This document shows positions 12,376-24,063 of a stretch of 64,000 bases of DNA, one piece after another; position 1 is the stretch's first letter; every line of letters begins with the position of its first letter. Location: NCBI GenBank assembly GCA_018389105.1, contig JACATO010000652.1, positions 160,001-224,000 on the forward strand, written 5' to 3'. Below the pieces are notes generated by a model that saw nothing but the letters and a program-made list of their open reading frames with translations, was not told the DNA's origin and made no database searches. This DNA is from Nautilus pompilius (lineage: Eukaryota > Mollusca > Cephalopoda > Nautilida > Nautilidae). The position numbers and the translations under genes were made by a program.

Positions 12376-14040
12376 TGCTCTATATATATATATACCAAAT
12401 ACTAATGCACTGTACTACGTATCCGTTTGTTTTTCTATATTTTCTATAATAATGCATTATTTATTACATACAGCTCTCAGGTGGTGTTACTCATTATTTC
12501 TGCATATCCTCTGTGTATTTCCAGTACTGTAACTCTCATTCTGGAGTTAATTATTATATTGAGCTCTGGCCTTAATTTGACATATTTCACTCAAAACTTA
12601 TAGATAATTAGAAGATACCAATCATGCCAGTGCACCTTCTTGTTGTAGAGTGTATTTTCGTATGCTTTGTATAGTTACCATATTTTACATCATTACATGT
12701 ATACACTTATTCTTATATGTATACATTTAATATATTTCAAATATGGAACATCAATTATATCTGCATATAAAATAAATAATATTTTTGAATTCTATTAAAA
12801 AAAATTCTTCACCTAAGCATCCTTGAAGTACTGTGTTAAGTGATAATTAGATCCAAGGGCTTAGGGTACTAAAATGCCCCTAAATATTTTGGCTGCCTGA
12901 TGCCCAAGGGCAAGATTTAGGTATTTCTGACTCAAATTAAATTCCCTTGGATTGTGTAAGCACGCTCGAGTTTCTATAAAATTCAAGGGAACTTACCGGT
13001 GCGTGTTATTAAGATGATTATTATATATGTATTATCTCCCTTTAAGCGACTTTTCCCCCAAATTGGAAAAGATTATTTTTTTCACAATTCCGAATTTTCA
13101 GTTTGATCTCTGAAGTCCTGAACCCTGGCCAAAGTTCTTTGATTATCCCTTATTAAAATTTAGTGCTATAGCATACTAAGACTATAGTAAAGATTCTCAT
13201 ACACACCTTAGAATGCTCTTGAACCCATATTATTATAGCCAACACAAAAATTCTAAAATTAAAGAGCAAATGAAGAAATTGTTTTATCTTCAAAAAGTGG
13301 CATGAAAAAAGAGCTAATTCTCTACTGAGAGACATGAAAAATGTATTTGTAATAAAAAAACTAACAGCATTAAACCATTTAGTGCCAATGTTCTATTATT
13401 AAACGATACCTGCATGGCATGAAGGACAATGGAAGCAAGGTGAGGCACACTGCCAGGATGGGCTGCTGCAATGCCTGGAAAAGTTCTTAGGCGGGAACAT
13501 CTGCTGTCACAATCAACATCCCAACTGATTTCACATCCTCACCTTGGAAACATTTATGCAATTCAACTCCCAAACTGTGTTCATTCAAAAGGCTTGCCCC
13601 ATTCTGGTTATCTGGCAGCAGAAGATCCACTATTCTGCTCCCATCAAGAAAAGCACAGGTTGTAAAACATTGTTGTAGTAACCTCACCACAAACTGGGAT
13701 AAGAATCTATACCTAAAGGTAGCTCACACTTGATCATCTAATCGACTATTCTCAGGAACATGGTTCTGAGCAAACAGCTTGTTTTGCCACTAAGAGACTA
13801 TCCATCTGCAAAACTCACATTAAAGTTAGATTCAACAGAAAAAGATGAAATCATGCTTTCCTCACTTCAAACCCAGCAGTCTTGCTACTGATAAAGCTAT
13901 AGCCAACCACAGCAAGGAAAACAGTAACAATAGCTTACTTTGCAAGAAAGTGCACACTTCCATACTGGTTGGAAAAGCAGATAAATCAACAGAACAATGA
14001 TATGACAATGGTTGTTGTGAGCTATAGTTATTTCACTTAC
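12376..14040. other. No host gene recognised
   Basis: AT-rich sequence. The overlapping frames at 13471-13690 on both strands have no recognisable domain. Part of the mariner-like remnant that follows may extend to the left. Confidence 0.4.
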
Positions 14041-14335
14041 AAGGACATATCAAAAAGTTCCAATGCTGGTCCTCATATGAACATGTGCAGTAGTTAGTTT
14101 TCAGTATGATTCCTCCGAAATAGTCCTCTTGACTTTTAATATGCATCTCACAGCATTTCTAGAGAGTTCGGAATCCTGGCTATAAGCCAACTGCACCCAT
14201 CCTTCAACAGGTTGGTCAAGCTAACTAGAGTGCGTGTTTTTTCCATACTTGGAAACAGCATGAAGTTACAAAATGCAAGGTCCAGTGAGTACAAGGATGT
14301 GGTGGAAGTGGTGTAATTACTTTCATAATTGGTTT
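14041..14335 (-). mobile_element. Mariner-like transposase C-terminal remnant
   Basis: The minus strand reads YSLDLAFCNFMLFPSMEK near 14240-14310, matching the YSPDLAPCDFFLFPKMK block of mariner transposases that carries the third catalytic Asp; here that position reads N. Downstream is RNAVRCILK, resembling the usual RWxKCIxxxGxYFE ending. Only the last third of the protein is visible. It is a different lineage from the mariner at 10.6 kb. Confidence 0.55.
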
Positions 14336-14916
14336 TGTCTTTTTTATCTCCACATCAGAATTTTTGTCCAGTTACCTAAGAGATGTCTCTGTTGTGTATG
14401 GAAACGTTTTACTTACTGGTTTGAAAGTAATTCGTTATCGATATACAGCAGTGACGAGGGAGCAGACACTCTTGTTTACAGAGCTGACTTGCCGCAATGC
14501 AATTTCCAATGGTAACATGCTATAATAAAAAAAAAAAAATTTTGTAATATTAATTTTGGGATTTCCAACAAAACACTGGTCAAATCATTAAAAGAAATGT
14601 TTATTGCTTTAAAATACAACATGATTATAAGAGTTCACACATGCAGACTAACTGCATTATTTAACCCTTTTCCCACTAAAACTGCCAAAGGGAGATAACC
14701 GCCATCATTGTTCAAAGCCTTTTAAGTTGTCAACTTCATTAATGACAATGTTAAAAGTCTGTACAAAAACTGGTATTTAGAACAGTATCTTGCATGGGAA
14801 TTTTGTTTTCCAAGTTATTTGTCCCTTGAATGTTTTAGCAGGCAAATTGTTAAGAGTCACTATGGTTACACGTGTGACTTAACTATACAAGCAAACTGTC
14901 TGGCCAATATATACTA

Positions 14917-14958
14917 GTAATAATAATAATAATAATAATAATATTAATAATAATAATA
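14917..14958. repeat. (TAA)n microsatellite
   Basis: TAA/AAT trinucleotide run with one interruption. A second similar run lies at 15107-15144. Confidence 0.9.
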
Positions 14959-15113
14959 AAGATACATTTGTTTTAAATATATATGACTGGTTGATTGATA
15001 CACAGAAGATACATTATGATTGATAATGAATGTCTTCCATCAAATTTTTATTTAAAGCATGCTATATCACCAATATTGTGAAACTCGGAAGGAAAAATTA
15101 AAAACTAATAATG

Positions 15114-15145
<32 letters not shown>

Positions 15146-17026
15146 GATAATTGAAAGACAATCTTTCAATAATTAAAAACATTCACTTACTTTATACAAA
15201 TGCTTGTGGCAGTATTTGTGGTCATGGCTAAAAAAAAAACAGACTGTTAGGCCGGCTCCTAGACTTGGAGTCACATGTACCAATGTTTCCTGTCCACAGT
15301 AGCAAACTACCATAGAAACCATTTTAATTACTATACTGCAAAATTAGCAGATTTATTAACAGTATGGAAAGTTGTTTTTTGGTGTATACAACGACACTAT
15401 ATAAACAAAATTCTAAAAGAAGTTTTTTTTTTAATTTTAAAACGGTACAAATTTCCAACACAACTGTTGGACTTAAAAAAAAGAAATAATAATTTCTTAA
15501 AACAAGAAAATTTGCTTTGAAAAAAGTATACAATATAAATTTAAACCAAACCTCAAGCTAATAGCATTTATTGCAAGTTCTACATCTAAATAATCATTTG
15601 TTTCAAAGTGTATTCTAATTACTTTCCCAGCACATTGTAAACGTGACAAATCAAAAATCACTTTGCTATTGTAGTTTTCTATTTCTTTTTCATTATACTT
15701 TCAAATTTTTTTTTTCCATCTCATTCTTTAAAAATCTCAGGTAAATAAATCAATGGCTGTTCTCACTATTTACAGGTTATTTATTACTTCCAATATTTCT
15801 CTTCCTCAGATATTTTAAGAGCTATACACATATAAGCATCTTTTAAGTTCTAGCAATGAAAACAGAGAACTTAAACACGTCAGCCAGCTCTAGATGGATA
15901 TCAGAGAGAACCTCTCTTACTTCAAAAACATTTTTAATTGATTTTATAATGAATATAACACTGACCATGGAAACTGGGAAGAACATGGAATCCCTCATCC
16001 CTCTTTAGACACTTCCAAGTTAATAATGATTTTTTCCTAAATAAAAAAAAAATGTTTGTAAAAGAGTTGAAAAAGTTTAGACTCGTGAGAAATCGACGGT
16101 TCAGAGCTCTGTCAAGTATCTATAGCAGAATGACAGGACTGAAGACTGATTATCACCTGGGATATTTACTCTCCCCACTAAAAAAAGCTCACTAATCATT
16201 TTTTTTTCTTCTCCTTCTGTTGTTAGTTCTCTCTCTCTCTCTCTCTTGGAGCATTCTTCGCTTCCTGCAGACCTTCAAAAATGCTATTCTTTGCATTATA
16301 AACAAGAAATATCCATCCTAAGAACCCTAAATCTTAACATTCTGAACAGTTTTCACACCTCACCAGCCCTGTAAGAGCCGGACAGTCGCGTATATAGGCT
16401 AATTTTTAATGCAAGTGCATGCCTGCTTTTTAAGAAATTTTAAGCAAACAATTCATCTGCCAAACATTTTGGGACACAGAAAAGTCAGTCAATAAAAACC
16501 AATTACAGCCTACGTAAGATTTATATCAGTAAGATGGAAAAAAAAAAAAATCTATCTAAAAAAGATGCAAAAATATATCAACATTTTTTCACAGCAAACA
16601 CAACTCAAACAACCGATTAATGGATGCAGAGATGCATAGACAATCAGTATGAATACAGGTTGAAATGTAACTGTTACATTTAAGAAAAATAATAATTTTG
16701 TGCATAAAATGAAAAAACGTATGCATACAGGGGTCATTTATATTGCATGTAATTATTTGAAATTTTTTTTGTTTAGCTTTTTTTGCTTAAATGTTGCATG
16801 TCAGATATTTACAACCCATTAGGTTTGTTTGAAGGCGAGGAAAAACTACTGCCGTTGTCTGGGACAGAACAACAGTGTCTGCGCAACACCTGCCCACTAC
16901 TCAACTTCATCATATGATCTTCTGCAAGGTGTTGTGCCAACTCACTTCAGCCATTTAAAGACTAAAAAAGAACAAAAAAAAAACATTATGTACCCACCAG
17001 ATAAAAAGCATCTCAGAGCAAGTACA

Positions 17027-17029
<3 letters not shown>

Positions 17030-17070
<41 letters not shown>
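17030..17070. repeat. (GA)n microsatellite
   Basis: Perfect GA run, followed about 50 bp later by a degenerate GAGAGG/GGGA tract. Confidence 0.9.
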
Positions 17071-17074
<4 letters not shown>

Positions 17075-19094
17075 TGTGCTAAAGAACACAGTAGTTATTC
17101 TGCTTGATTTTCAGCAGACAAGAGAAAGAGAGAGAGAGGGAGGGAGGGAGAGGTGAGGCTGCTTCCATTAAAAACTAAAATTTAAAAATGTCTTTTTCTT
17201 CTTTTTTTCTACCTCCTTCTCAATTAAGGGGAGGAAGGAGAAATATTGGAATACAAGAAAAAAATAATTCATTTTTTTTTAGAAAATACAGACGTTCTAC
17301 AAAAACCAATTGATTTGTACAAATCTCAATTCCAAGTATCATAACTAATTGAGACAACATACACGCACAACCCCTTTTTGTTAAACATGCTCCCTGGACC
17401 CTCTAATGGTTTTGTACAGCAGCTGTCTGGACTTTACAAAAATAAAAAATAATAACAATAATAATAATAATAATGTACTAAAGAATTTTGCAAAACTCTT
17501 GGATGCATGAAGAACTGTTAACCAAAATGTCCCACAGTTTAAAAACAAAGCCAAGCTTAATGATTCCTATAAGACAAAAATTTGGTAAGGGGAACTGCAG
17601 ATTATTTCTATCACGGATAAAGGCAATGATTTCATTAGGGATAAGCACTAAGGGAGGCGTCTCATCTGCAGCTTAAAGGGCAACTGCACAAACAGATTCC
17701 ACATAAAAGTTGTTCGCACGGCTCAAATGCCCAGTTTGCTGGAGCCAGGCTGCAAGTTAAAGAGAAGTTTCATTCAGCCAAGAAAACACCTGGATATCAA
17801 AATCCACGGCTTGCACTTAAAGACGACCATCAACTTGGATCTGTTTACAATATGTGAAGTCAGACAAGTAATTTACAACAATGATTATACCTAATTACAA
17901 TTAACATACATTTTTTTTTAAAAAAGAAAAAGCAATGAATATATTTTTTATAGAAAAGATATGAATTAACCACAAATCTGTTAAATTTTATGAATATATT
18001 ACTATGTATACAGGGAAGGATGGGGTAGAGGCAAAAGATTACGACACAAAGTGGAAATATTAGAGTTAATTTTTTTCACAACTGAAAAAGAACTGTTCTT
18101 GTTATTATTACCATTGGAAAATTAATAGTAAAAACTGACTGGAAAATAAAAAAAAAAAGTGAACAAAAAAATGTAAAACTTAAATAAATGTATGTTTAGA
18201 ATTTTTAAAAAAAAGCAAACCAACCAACCACAGACTTTCTTTTTTTATGGGATGAAAAAAACCAGCCTTGTTTGATTGTATCAAAGAAAAAGTCAGTCTA
18301 CACTGAAACCAAAAAAGAAAAACAAGCAAATCTAGAATTATAGATCTGATTAATACTACCGCAATCTGGCTAGTTCTAATTTTAAGGACTTTTTTTTTTG
18401 TTGTTTTTTTTTTTGTTTTTTGTTGTTTTTTTTTTTTTTTAATTTCAATACATCGACATAAAAACGAAACGTAAAAATCTTGTAAAAATTCTAGAATATT
18501 GAACATGAAATCTAAGCAACACCTGTGTAGAGAGATATGAAGGTACACACTGCAAACCACAAAAGCTAGTGCATATACAGTCCTCATAAATTTACATTAT
18601 AAACAAAAAAAAAAAAAAAAAACATTTTGTAAAAATGCTAAGAATTTTTTTTAAAAAACAACAACATTAATATTAAAAAATAAATTCAAGTTGATTTCAA
18701 ATATTCGTGTATTTTTGTTTGTCTGTCTGTCTGTTTTTTTTTTTATTTTTATTCAAAGATGCAGATGCCATCATTTCTTTCCTGGAAAGATTTTCAGCAG
18801 CAGATATCGAGCAAAGGAACACAACTGAGCAACATTATTCTCTCCCTTTTTGCTATTAGTTCTGTATCAACGCACGAGTTAAGCCAGCTTCACACAGCTG
18901 CGAATTCTTTACAAAAATATGAATAAATCAAATAAATTGCATAATATCTAGATGAATGAATAAATAAAACTTTTCTCCCCCCCCCCTTATTTTTTTCCTG
19001 GAAGCATTGTATTAGCCGTCTTGGGTTCCTGCCTTCTTTTAATAATTCCAATGATACCTCCGTTAACCGTACGTACACTGACTTATCCAACTTG

Positions 19095-19102
19095 TGACGT
19101 CA
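19095..19102. promoter_or_regulatory. CRE palindrome
   Basis: A second perfect TGACGTCA. It has no CpG-rich context, so it is weaker evidence than the one at 861. Confidence 0.15.
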
Positions 19103-20491
19103 CTGCTGTAAGTATCTTAACTATGGACTAAAATTCCGGTAAAAAGAATCAACTCTAAAGCAATAAAGGACAAACCTTAAAAAAATACATTTCACTTTTT
19201 GGTTTTTTCTTTTGACTAAAACAAAATATCAGAAATGTGTAAAGTAGGAGGCATACTAGATGATAATTTCATAAATAATCTTTCATATCCCCACCCACCC
19301 TCCCACCCCATTCTCTCTTTTCTTTTCTTTTTTTAATAAAGAATTAACAAAAGATAACTTGATTTTATTTCTTGAGTAAAAATGAATTAAAATCATTATT
19401 TCGATAATTTTTTTTGGTTACAAAAACCATCTAAAACATTCTCCACAGCAATTTGCATTTAACCAGAGCAGTCAAAATAGTGAAATGTTCCATGTTAGAC
19501 AATGCCGGATATTCTATCCATTTACACTTGATCCTACTCACTTGTCTAGCATTTCTGAATTCTACTTACATGGAAGGTTCATAGACAGGCCGACTACCAG
19601 TAGAGGGCACGTCTCAGCACGCTTACTGAGACCAGATTTTTCTTTGGTAATTTCTCTATCTACAAATATTCTTCAACTAAACTTCCTTGGGTTACTAAAT
19701 CAATCTCAAAACAGAAAAGGCATAAATATAATATACAAGTAAATATATTTTTAAAATATATATATATATTTTTTTAAGCTTTACAAATGTTTTTCTTGTT
19801 TTTGTTGTTGTTGTTGTTGTTGTTTCTGTGCTTTAACTTGCTACTTCTTTTTTTTTTTTAAGTTGATTCAAGATCCAGAAAACTATTTTTTTTTTCACTT
19901 TTAAATGCCTATCTTTTTCTTTTGTTTTATTAAATTAATAAATTCTGTTATGGAAAGATGATTTTCCCACTAAGCCGTTATCAATTCATTTCTTTCCCGT
20001 TTCGAATGGTGGCCAAAGATTGCTGATGATGCTTTGTCTCCAAACAGATGCATACATATGAGATTCCTTCTAATTATCCAGGAAATGCTAAAGAGTCGGG
20101 TGCCTTCTTTCATCAAGTACTTGCAAAAAATAATCAAATTTTTCTTTTAAAACATTTACCGCTCAGAAATATCCCCCCCCTCTCCTCATCCAAATAAAAA
20201 AAAATAAGGCCCCATAATTTTAATTAGATGGCACAAGTTTGTTTTTTTGTTTTTTTTTTAAATTCTGACTCCCTATTACAGCTGCTGAGGATTTTTTTTT
20301 AAAAGTCCTGCAATAGAAACACACAAAGTGGCCATGAACCTTACAAGTGACCTGATTTTAGTATTGTTAATTTCTAAGGTTTCTAACCAGTGCCAAAACA
20401 TTTTTCTTAGCCATTATAGTTTTAATAGCGAATTTTCATTGTCTGGATCATTAATATTAACAGAATAACAATGGTAATCCTTTGTGAGTGC

Positions 20492-20522
20492 ATGTGTGTG
20501 TGTGTGTGTGCATGTGTGTGTG
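20492..20522. repeat. (TG)n microsatellite
   Basis: TG dinucleotide run with CATG interruptions. Confidence 0.9.
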
Positions 20523-22005
20523 TACATTCTTCATATTGATGTAAACTATATCTTCTGACAGATTATTCTATACAAATATGATGCACAATCCATGCAGAGT
20601 AACAATCGTTGTTATACAAAAGGCTATAAACTTAATCACTGGCTTTATTCTTTGAAGAGTCTCATAAGGAAAGGCTTAAGATACTTCCAACAGTTTCTGA
20701 ATTATCGATAAGACAGTGCTGCATAACCAACCAGTCAACTCCAGATCCCTAAATCATGGTGAACTTTAAAATCCAACAATGATCTTGACGTTTCTAGCAA
20801 ATCCTATTAAACCCCTTAACTCCAAAATAGACTGGAACTAAGCCCATACTCCCATATGTTCCCTAGATCAGTAGTCTGGTCAGATCAACAATGTCACCAT
20901 TCTGAACCTACTTCTACCACTGTGATGATGGGCTCTACAGCATAGAATGTACCCCCAGCCACAGGCCTAAGGACATCTACTTACACAGTAAACGTTAGCT
21001 TTTCTTCTTCTTCTTAATTTACCTGGGCAGTAGTCAGTCACTTGGTTAACAGAAGTACTAAAGTTAAACATTTCAAAAGCCATTCACACTTTCATGCCAT
21101 TAGTATTTATATAGTCTAAATATTTAGACTTTACTAAGTGTTTGCTTTTCTTGTTTCCCCCCCCCTTTTAAAATATGTAAAGCTCTCTGCACACACAGAC
21201 TTTGTTTGAACATTGTGATGCAACCGCACGCACACAGCAGCATACGTCTCCAGAACAGAATATTTAGCCAATAATTTAAGTAGTGAACCACTCAGTTCTC
21301 CAGTTTAAGTGATTAAAATACACAAAGAAACAGCTTTTTTTTTTTTTTGTTTAAAAAAAAAAATTTACAAAACTAAAAAATATAGAGCTTACCAATACAT
21401 TTGTTTCTGCTTAAAAATAATACTATCATCATCATCATCATTATCATCTTTATCATCTTTTTTGCATTCTTAAAAAAAAAAAAAAAAAAAAAAGGGAGAT
21501 AAATTCTTCTAAACCTTTTCAATTGTCTTCATTTGTTGCAGTAATTTAAAGTTCTGTTCCATTTAGTAAGGTAAATCAGCAAAATTCTGCAAAAATAAAA
21601 GAAAAAAAAATCAAATCCCAATACAGTACTATTTTACTCTTACTGTTCTTATACAACATCTCCCACAAAATCAAAGAACTACATGAATAGCGTCAGGTAA
21701 AAGCAGTACATTTTTTAAAAACGTTTCATATTTTCAAGATTTTTACAAAATTTAATTTTTTTTAAATTTATGCTTTTACTGTATTAAAAACTGCCAGTTT
21801 AGCCACAATGTTTTTAATCTATGTTATACATAAACAGACAATGGCGACCACTTCTTTTAAAGTCATACAATCCTCTTACCATGTACTAAAGTGCAGTAAA
21901 AATATGGAGGACTGAAATATAGGAAGGAAAAAAGAAAGAAAAAAAAGTGCTGCTTAGATTTTCTGTTCTCTACATTAAAAATTATAAGACCAAAATAACA
22001 TGGAG

Positions 22006-23160
22006 TTACTGTACATAGCCTATTCCTATCGGTCTCTCCATGATGTTCATTTTAGGTACTGGAAAAGGTCTGATGGGTGGGAGACCCTTGTTATGACAGT
22101 CAAATCCGTATGACTGAATTTGAGTGGGCGTGGTCTGGTGACTCTGAGTGGCTGGAGGAGAGGAACCTATGGCCTTGTCACAAACGTCGCGCAGCTGCAG
22201 ACTGGGCTGCGGTGGCTGGGGGAGAGTCAGCGGCAGGGCTGGCTTCAGGTGGTTGATTGGCGATGGATACATGTTGAAAGTCTTCTCGCAGATGGAGGTT
22301 GTTGGGACTGACAGCGTGGTCTTTGGATGGTTCTGGATGTGGGGCGGGAGTGGCGAGGTCAGGGTGAACACCCTGTCGCACACGATGTCATGCGGTTGGA
22401 TCTGGCACTTCAGCGGGCTCTGGGCCGTCACCGGTGGTGCTGGCGGTGGTGAAGAGGCAGGAAATGCCTTGTCACACGTGTTGTTGATGCTACCCGGTTC
22501 CTGTGTTTTGACATGACTCAACATGTGCACTTTCAAGGCACCGGAGTTGGCAAAATTATTCCCACAACTTGGACATTTGAATGGCTTCGCTCCAGAGTGA
22601 GATTTCACATGTATTCTTCGAGCCCCAGGATTGGAAAAGTCCTTTCCACAAGTCTCACACTTGTAGGGCCGATCGCCAATGTGGATTTTCAAGTGAGTCT
22701 TCCATGCTCCAGAGTTAGCAAATCTCTTGTCACAAACCTCACAGCGGTAGGGTTTTTCACCAGTGTGGGTTCTGGAGTGCGTCTTCTGGGCCCCTGAATT
22801 AGCAAATTTTCTCCCACAGGTGTCACACTTAAAGGGCTTGTCTCCCGTGTGAGTCTTGGCATGAGTCTTCCATGCTCCTGAGTTAGCGAAGCACTTCCCA
22901 CAAACCTCACATTTAAATGGCTTCTCACCGGTATGGGTTCTTAAATGAGTTTTTAAATGACCTGAGCCAGACAATATTCGCCCGCAGATTTCACAGTCGA
23001 ACGGCATCTTAAGTCCAGTGGTGTTGTATGCAAACCTCGTTGGCGTGTCTGTCGCAGAGTTCTGAAATGCAGTGAAGGTGGTGAAGAAGTTGAACGGGCA
23101 CCAGTAACTGTTTTCAGACGTGCTGAAACACTGCACCGAAGACTGAGATTGTGTACTCAT
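22006..23160 (-). CDS. Six-finger C2H2 zinc-finger protein
   Basis: An intact 384-residue reading frame for a probable nuclear DNA-binding protein. The start is well supported because the codon just before the ATG is an in-frame TGA. Residues 1-53 form an N-terminal region without a domain I recognise (no KRAB, BTB or SCAN). Six C2H2 fingers follow with an exact 28-residue period: Cys/Cys/His/His at 56/59/72/76, 84/87/100/104, 112/115/128/132, 140/143/156/160, 168/171/184/188 and 196/199/212/216. Linkers are TGEKP, TGDKP or close variants. Fingers 2, 3, 4 and 6 share FANSGA at the start of the recognition helix; finger 5 has FSNPGA. Residues 220-384 are Pro/Ser/Thr-rich and contain short CDKAF-, CDRVF- and CEKTF-like relics of further fingers. 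All six main fingers keep their zinc ligands. The gene has no clear named orthologue that I recognise, so no symbol is given. The targets and role are unknown. Confidence 0.92.
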   Translation of the reverse strand: MSTQSQSSVQCFSTSENSYWCPFNFFTTFTAFQNSATDTPTRFAYNTTGLKMPFDCEICGRILSGSGHLKTHLRTHTGEKPFKCEVCGKCFANSGAWKTHAKTHTGDKPFKCDTCGRKFANSGAQKTHSRTHTGEKPYRCEVCDKRFANSGAWKTHLKIHIGDRPYKCETCGKDFSNPGARRIHVKSHSGAKPFKCPSCGNNFANSGALKVHMLSHVKTQEPGSINNTCDKAFPASSPPPAPPVTAQSPLKCQIQPHDIVCDRVFTLTSPLPPHIQNHPKTTLSVPTTSICEKTFNMYPSPINHLKPALPLTLPQPPQPSLQLRDVCDKAIGSSPPATQSHQTTPTQIQSYGFDCHNKGLPPIRPFPVPKMNIMERPIGIGYVQ

Positions 23161-23448
23161 TCACTAACTGATTACAAAGGAATATTTTGTGAGGTTAATG
23201 TATGATCAGGGGGAAAATGTAGACAGTCAGTTCTTGGTATTAGGCATTCCTTGAAAAGTAATTTGAATCAGAAAAAAAAAAAGGGGGGGTACAAACAAAT
23301 GTCCTGGATTGTCAAAAGCAAAATCTGGTCATGAACTTGTTTTGTCTGCCTGGTTCAAGTATAAGCCATGTTTTGTTGACAAACAAACCAAGGAACTGTC
23401 CGAAAGTCCAGCAATACTTGTTAATCCACTAGCCAACAATGGTGCATC
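23161..23448 (-). other. 5' UTR part of the zinc-finger coding exon
   Basis: On the minus strand a strong 3' splice site (long pyrimidine tract, then TTTCAG) ends at 23449, so the coding exon is taken to start at 23448. This leaves 288 bases of leader before the ATG. The boundary is inferred from the splice motif alone. Confidence 0.6.
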
Positions 23449-24063
23449 CTGAAACAACAGAGGAAAAAGAAAACAAAACATTCATCACAAGCAGCCATGC
23501 TGACAAAATGTAGAAATTTCTACTCGCTAAAAACAAACTAGCAATAAGAACTTCTGTACTGCCACACAATCAGTAGGCCCTGTTGTTGTTGTTGCTGTTG
23601 TCCTTTAACATTGAGACTAAATCTAAATAATATAATTCACAAAAATAGTAACCTTAATTAGATAAATATCCAATAGTTATCTTCATCTGTGATCCAACAA
23701 CTGGTTGTATTTCCTTATGATAAATCAGTTGCTTCACTACTGAAAGTAGTTTAATTTTTAACAAGCAAACATTCAAATTTAATTATACCAGCAAAAAAAA
23801 AAATGAAAATGAAAATCTTGAAAGCAAAAATATTATGTTACATTTCCAAAATAGATCAGATATATATAATACATTAAGTAGAGAGCTGGTTAACATGTGG
23901 ATGTTACATTTGGCTCCAATAAGACTAACAAGACGTTATCTCAAAGGACTTACAAACTGAATTCATCAGAGGGTGACAAACTAGTCAGCTATTTAAACTT
24001 CAGCAACAGTTTCCCCAAAAATTGTTAGATGAAAATTAAAACATAAATAAATTTATTTATATT

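Larger units (their letters stand above)
14341..22005. other. Long AT-rich stretch, possible long 3' UTR of the zinc-finger gene
   Basis: About 7.6 kb of AT-rich sequence rich in A and T homopolymers, with (AAT)n at 14917-14958 and 15107-15144, (GA)n at 17030-17070 and (TG)n at 20492-20522. I found no open frame with a domain and no transposon remnant, unlike both flanks. It lies directly downstream of the minus-strand zinc-finger stop codon, and TTTATT (AATAAA on the minus strand) occurs many times, as late as about 14600. A long 3' UTR is an inference; the polyadenylation site cannot be chosen from sequence. Confidence 0.35.

Noticed and set aside
18180-18587. 135-codon minus-strand frame with a Lys-rich stretch
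   Set aside because: The Lys run is a poly-T tract read on the other strand; no domain is visible, and it lies in the AT-rich tail.
22120-22928. Open frames antisense or out of frame to the zinc-finger exon
   Set aside because: Shadows of the real coding frame.
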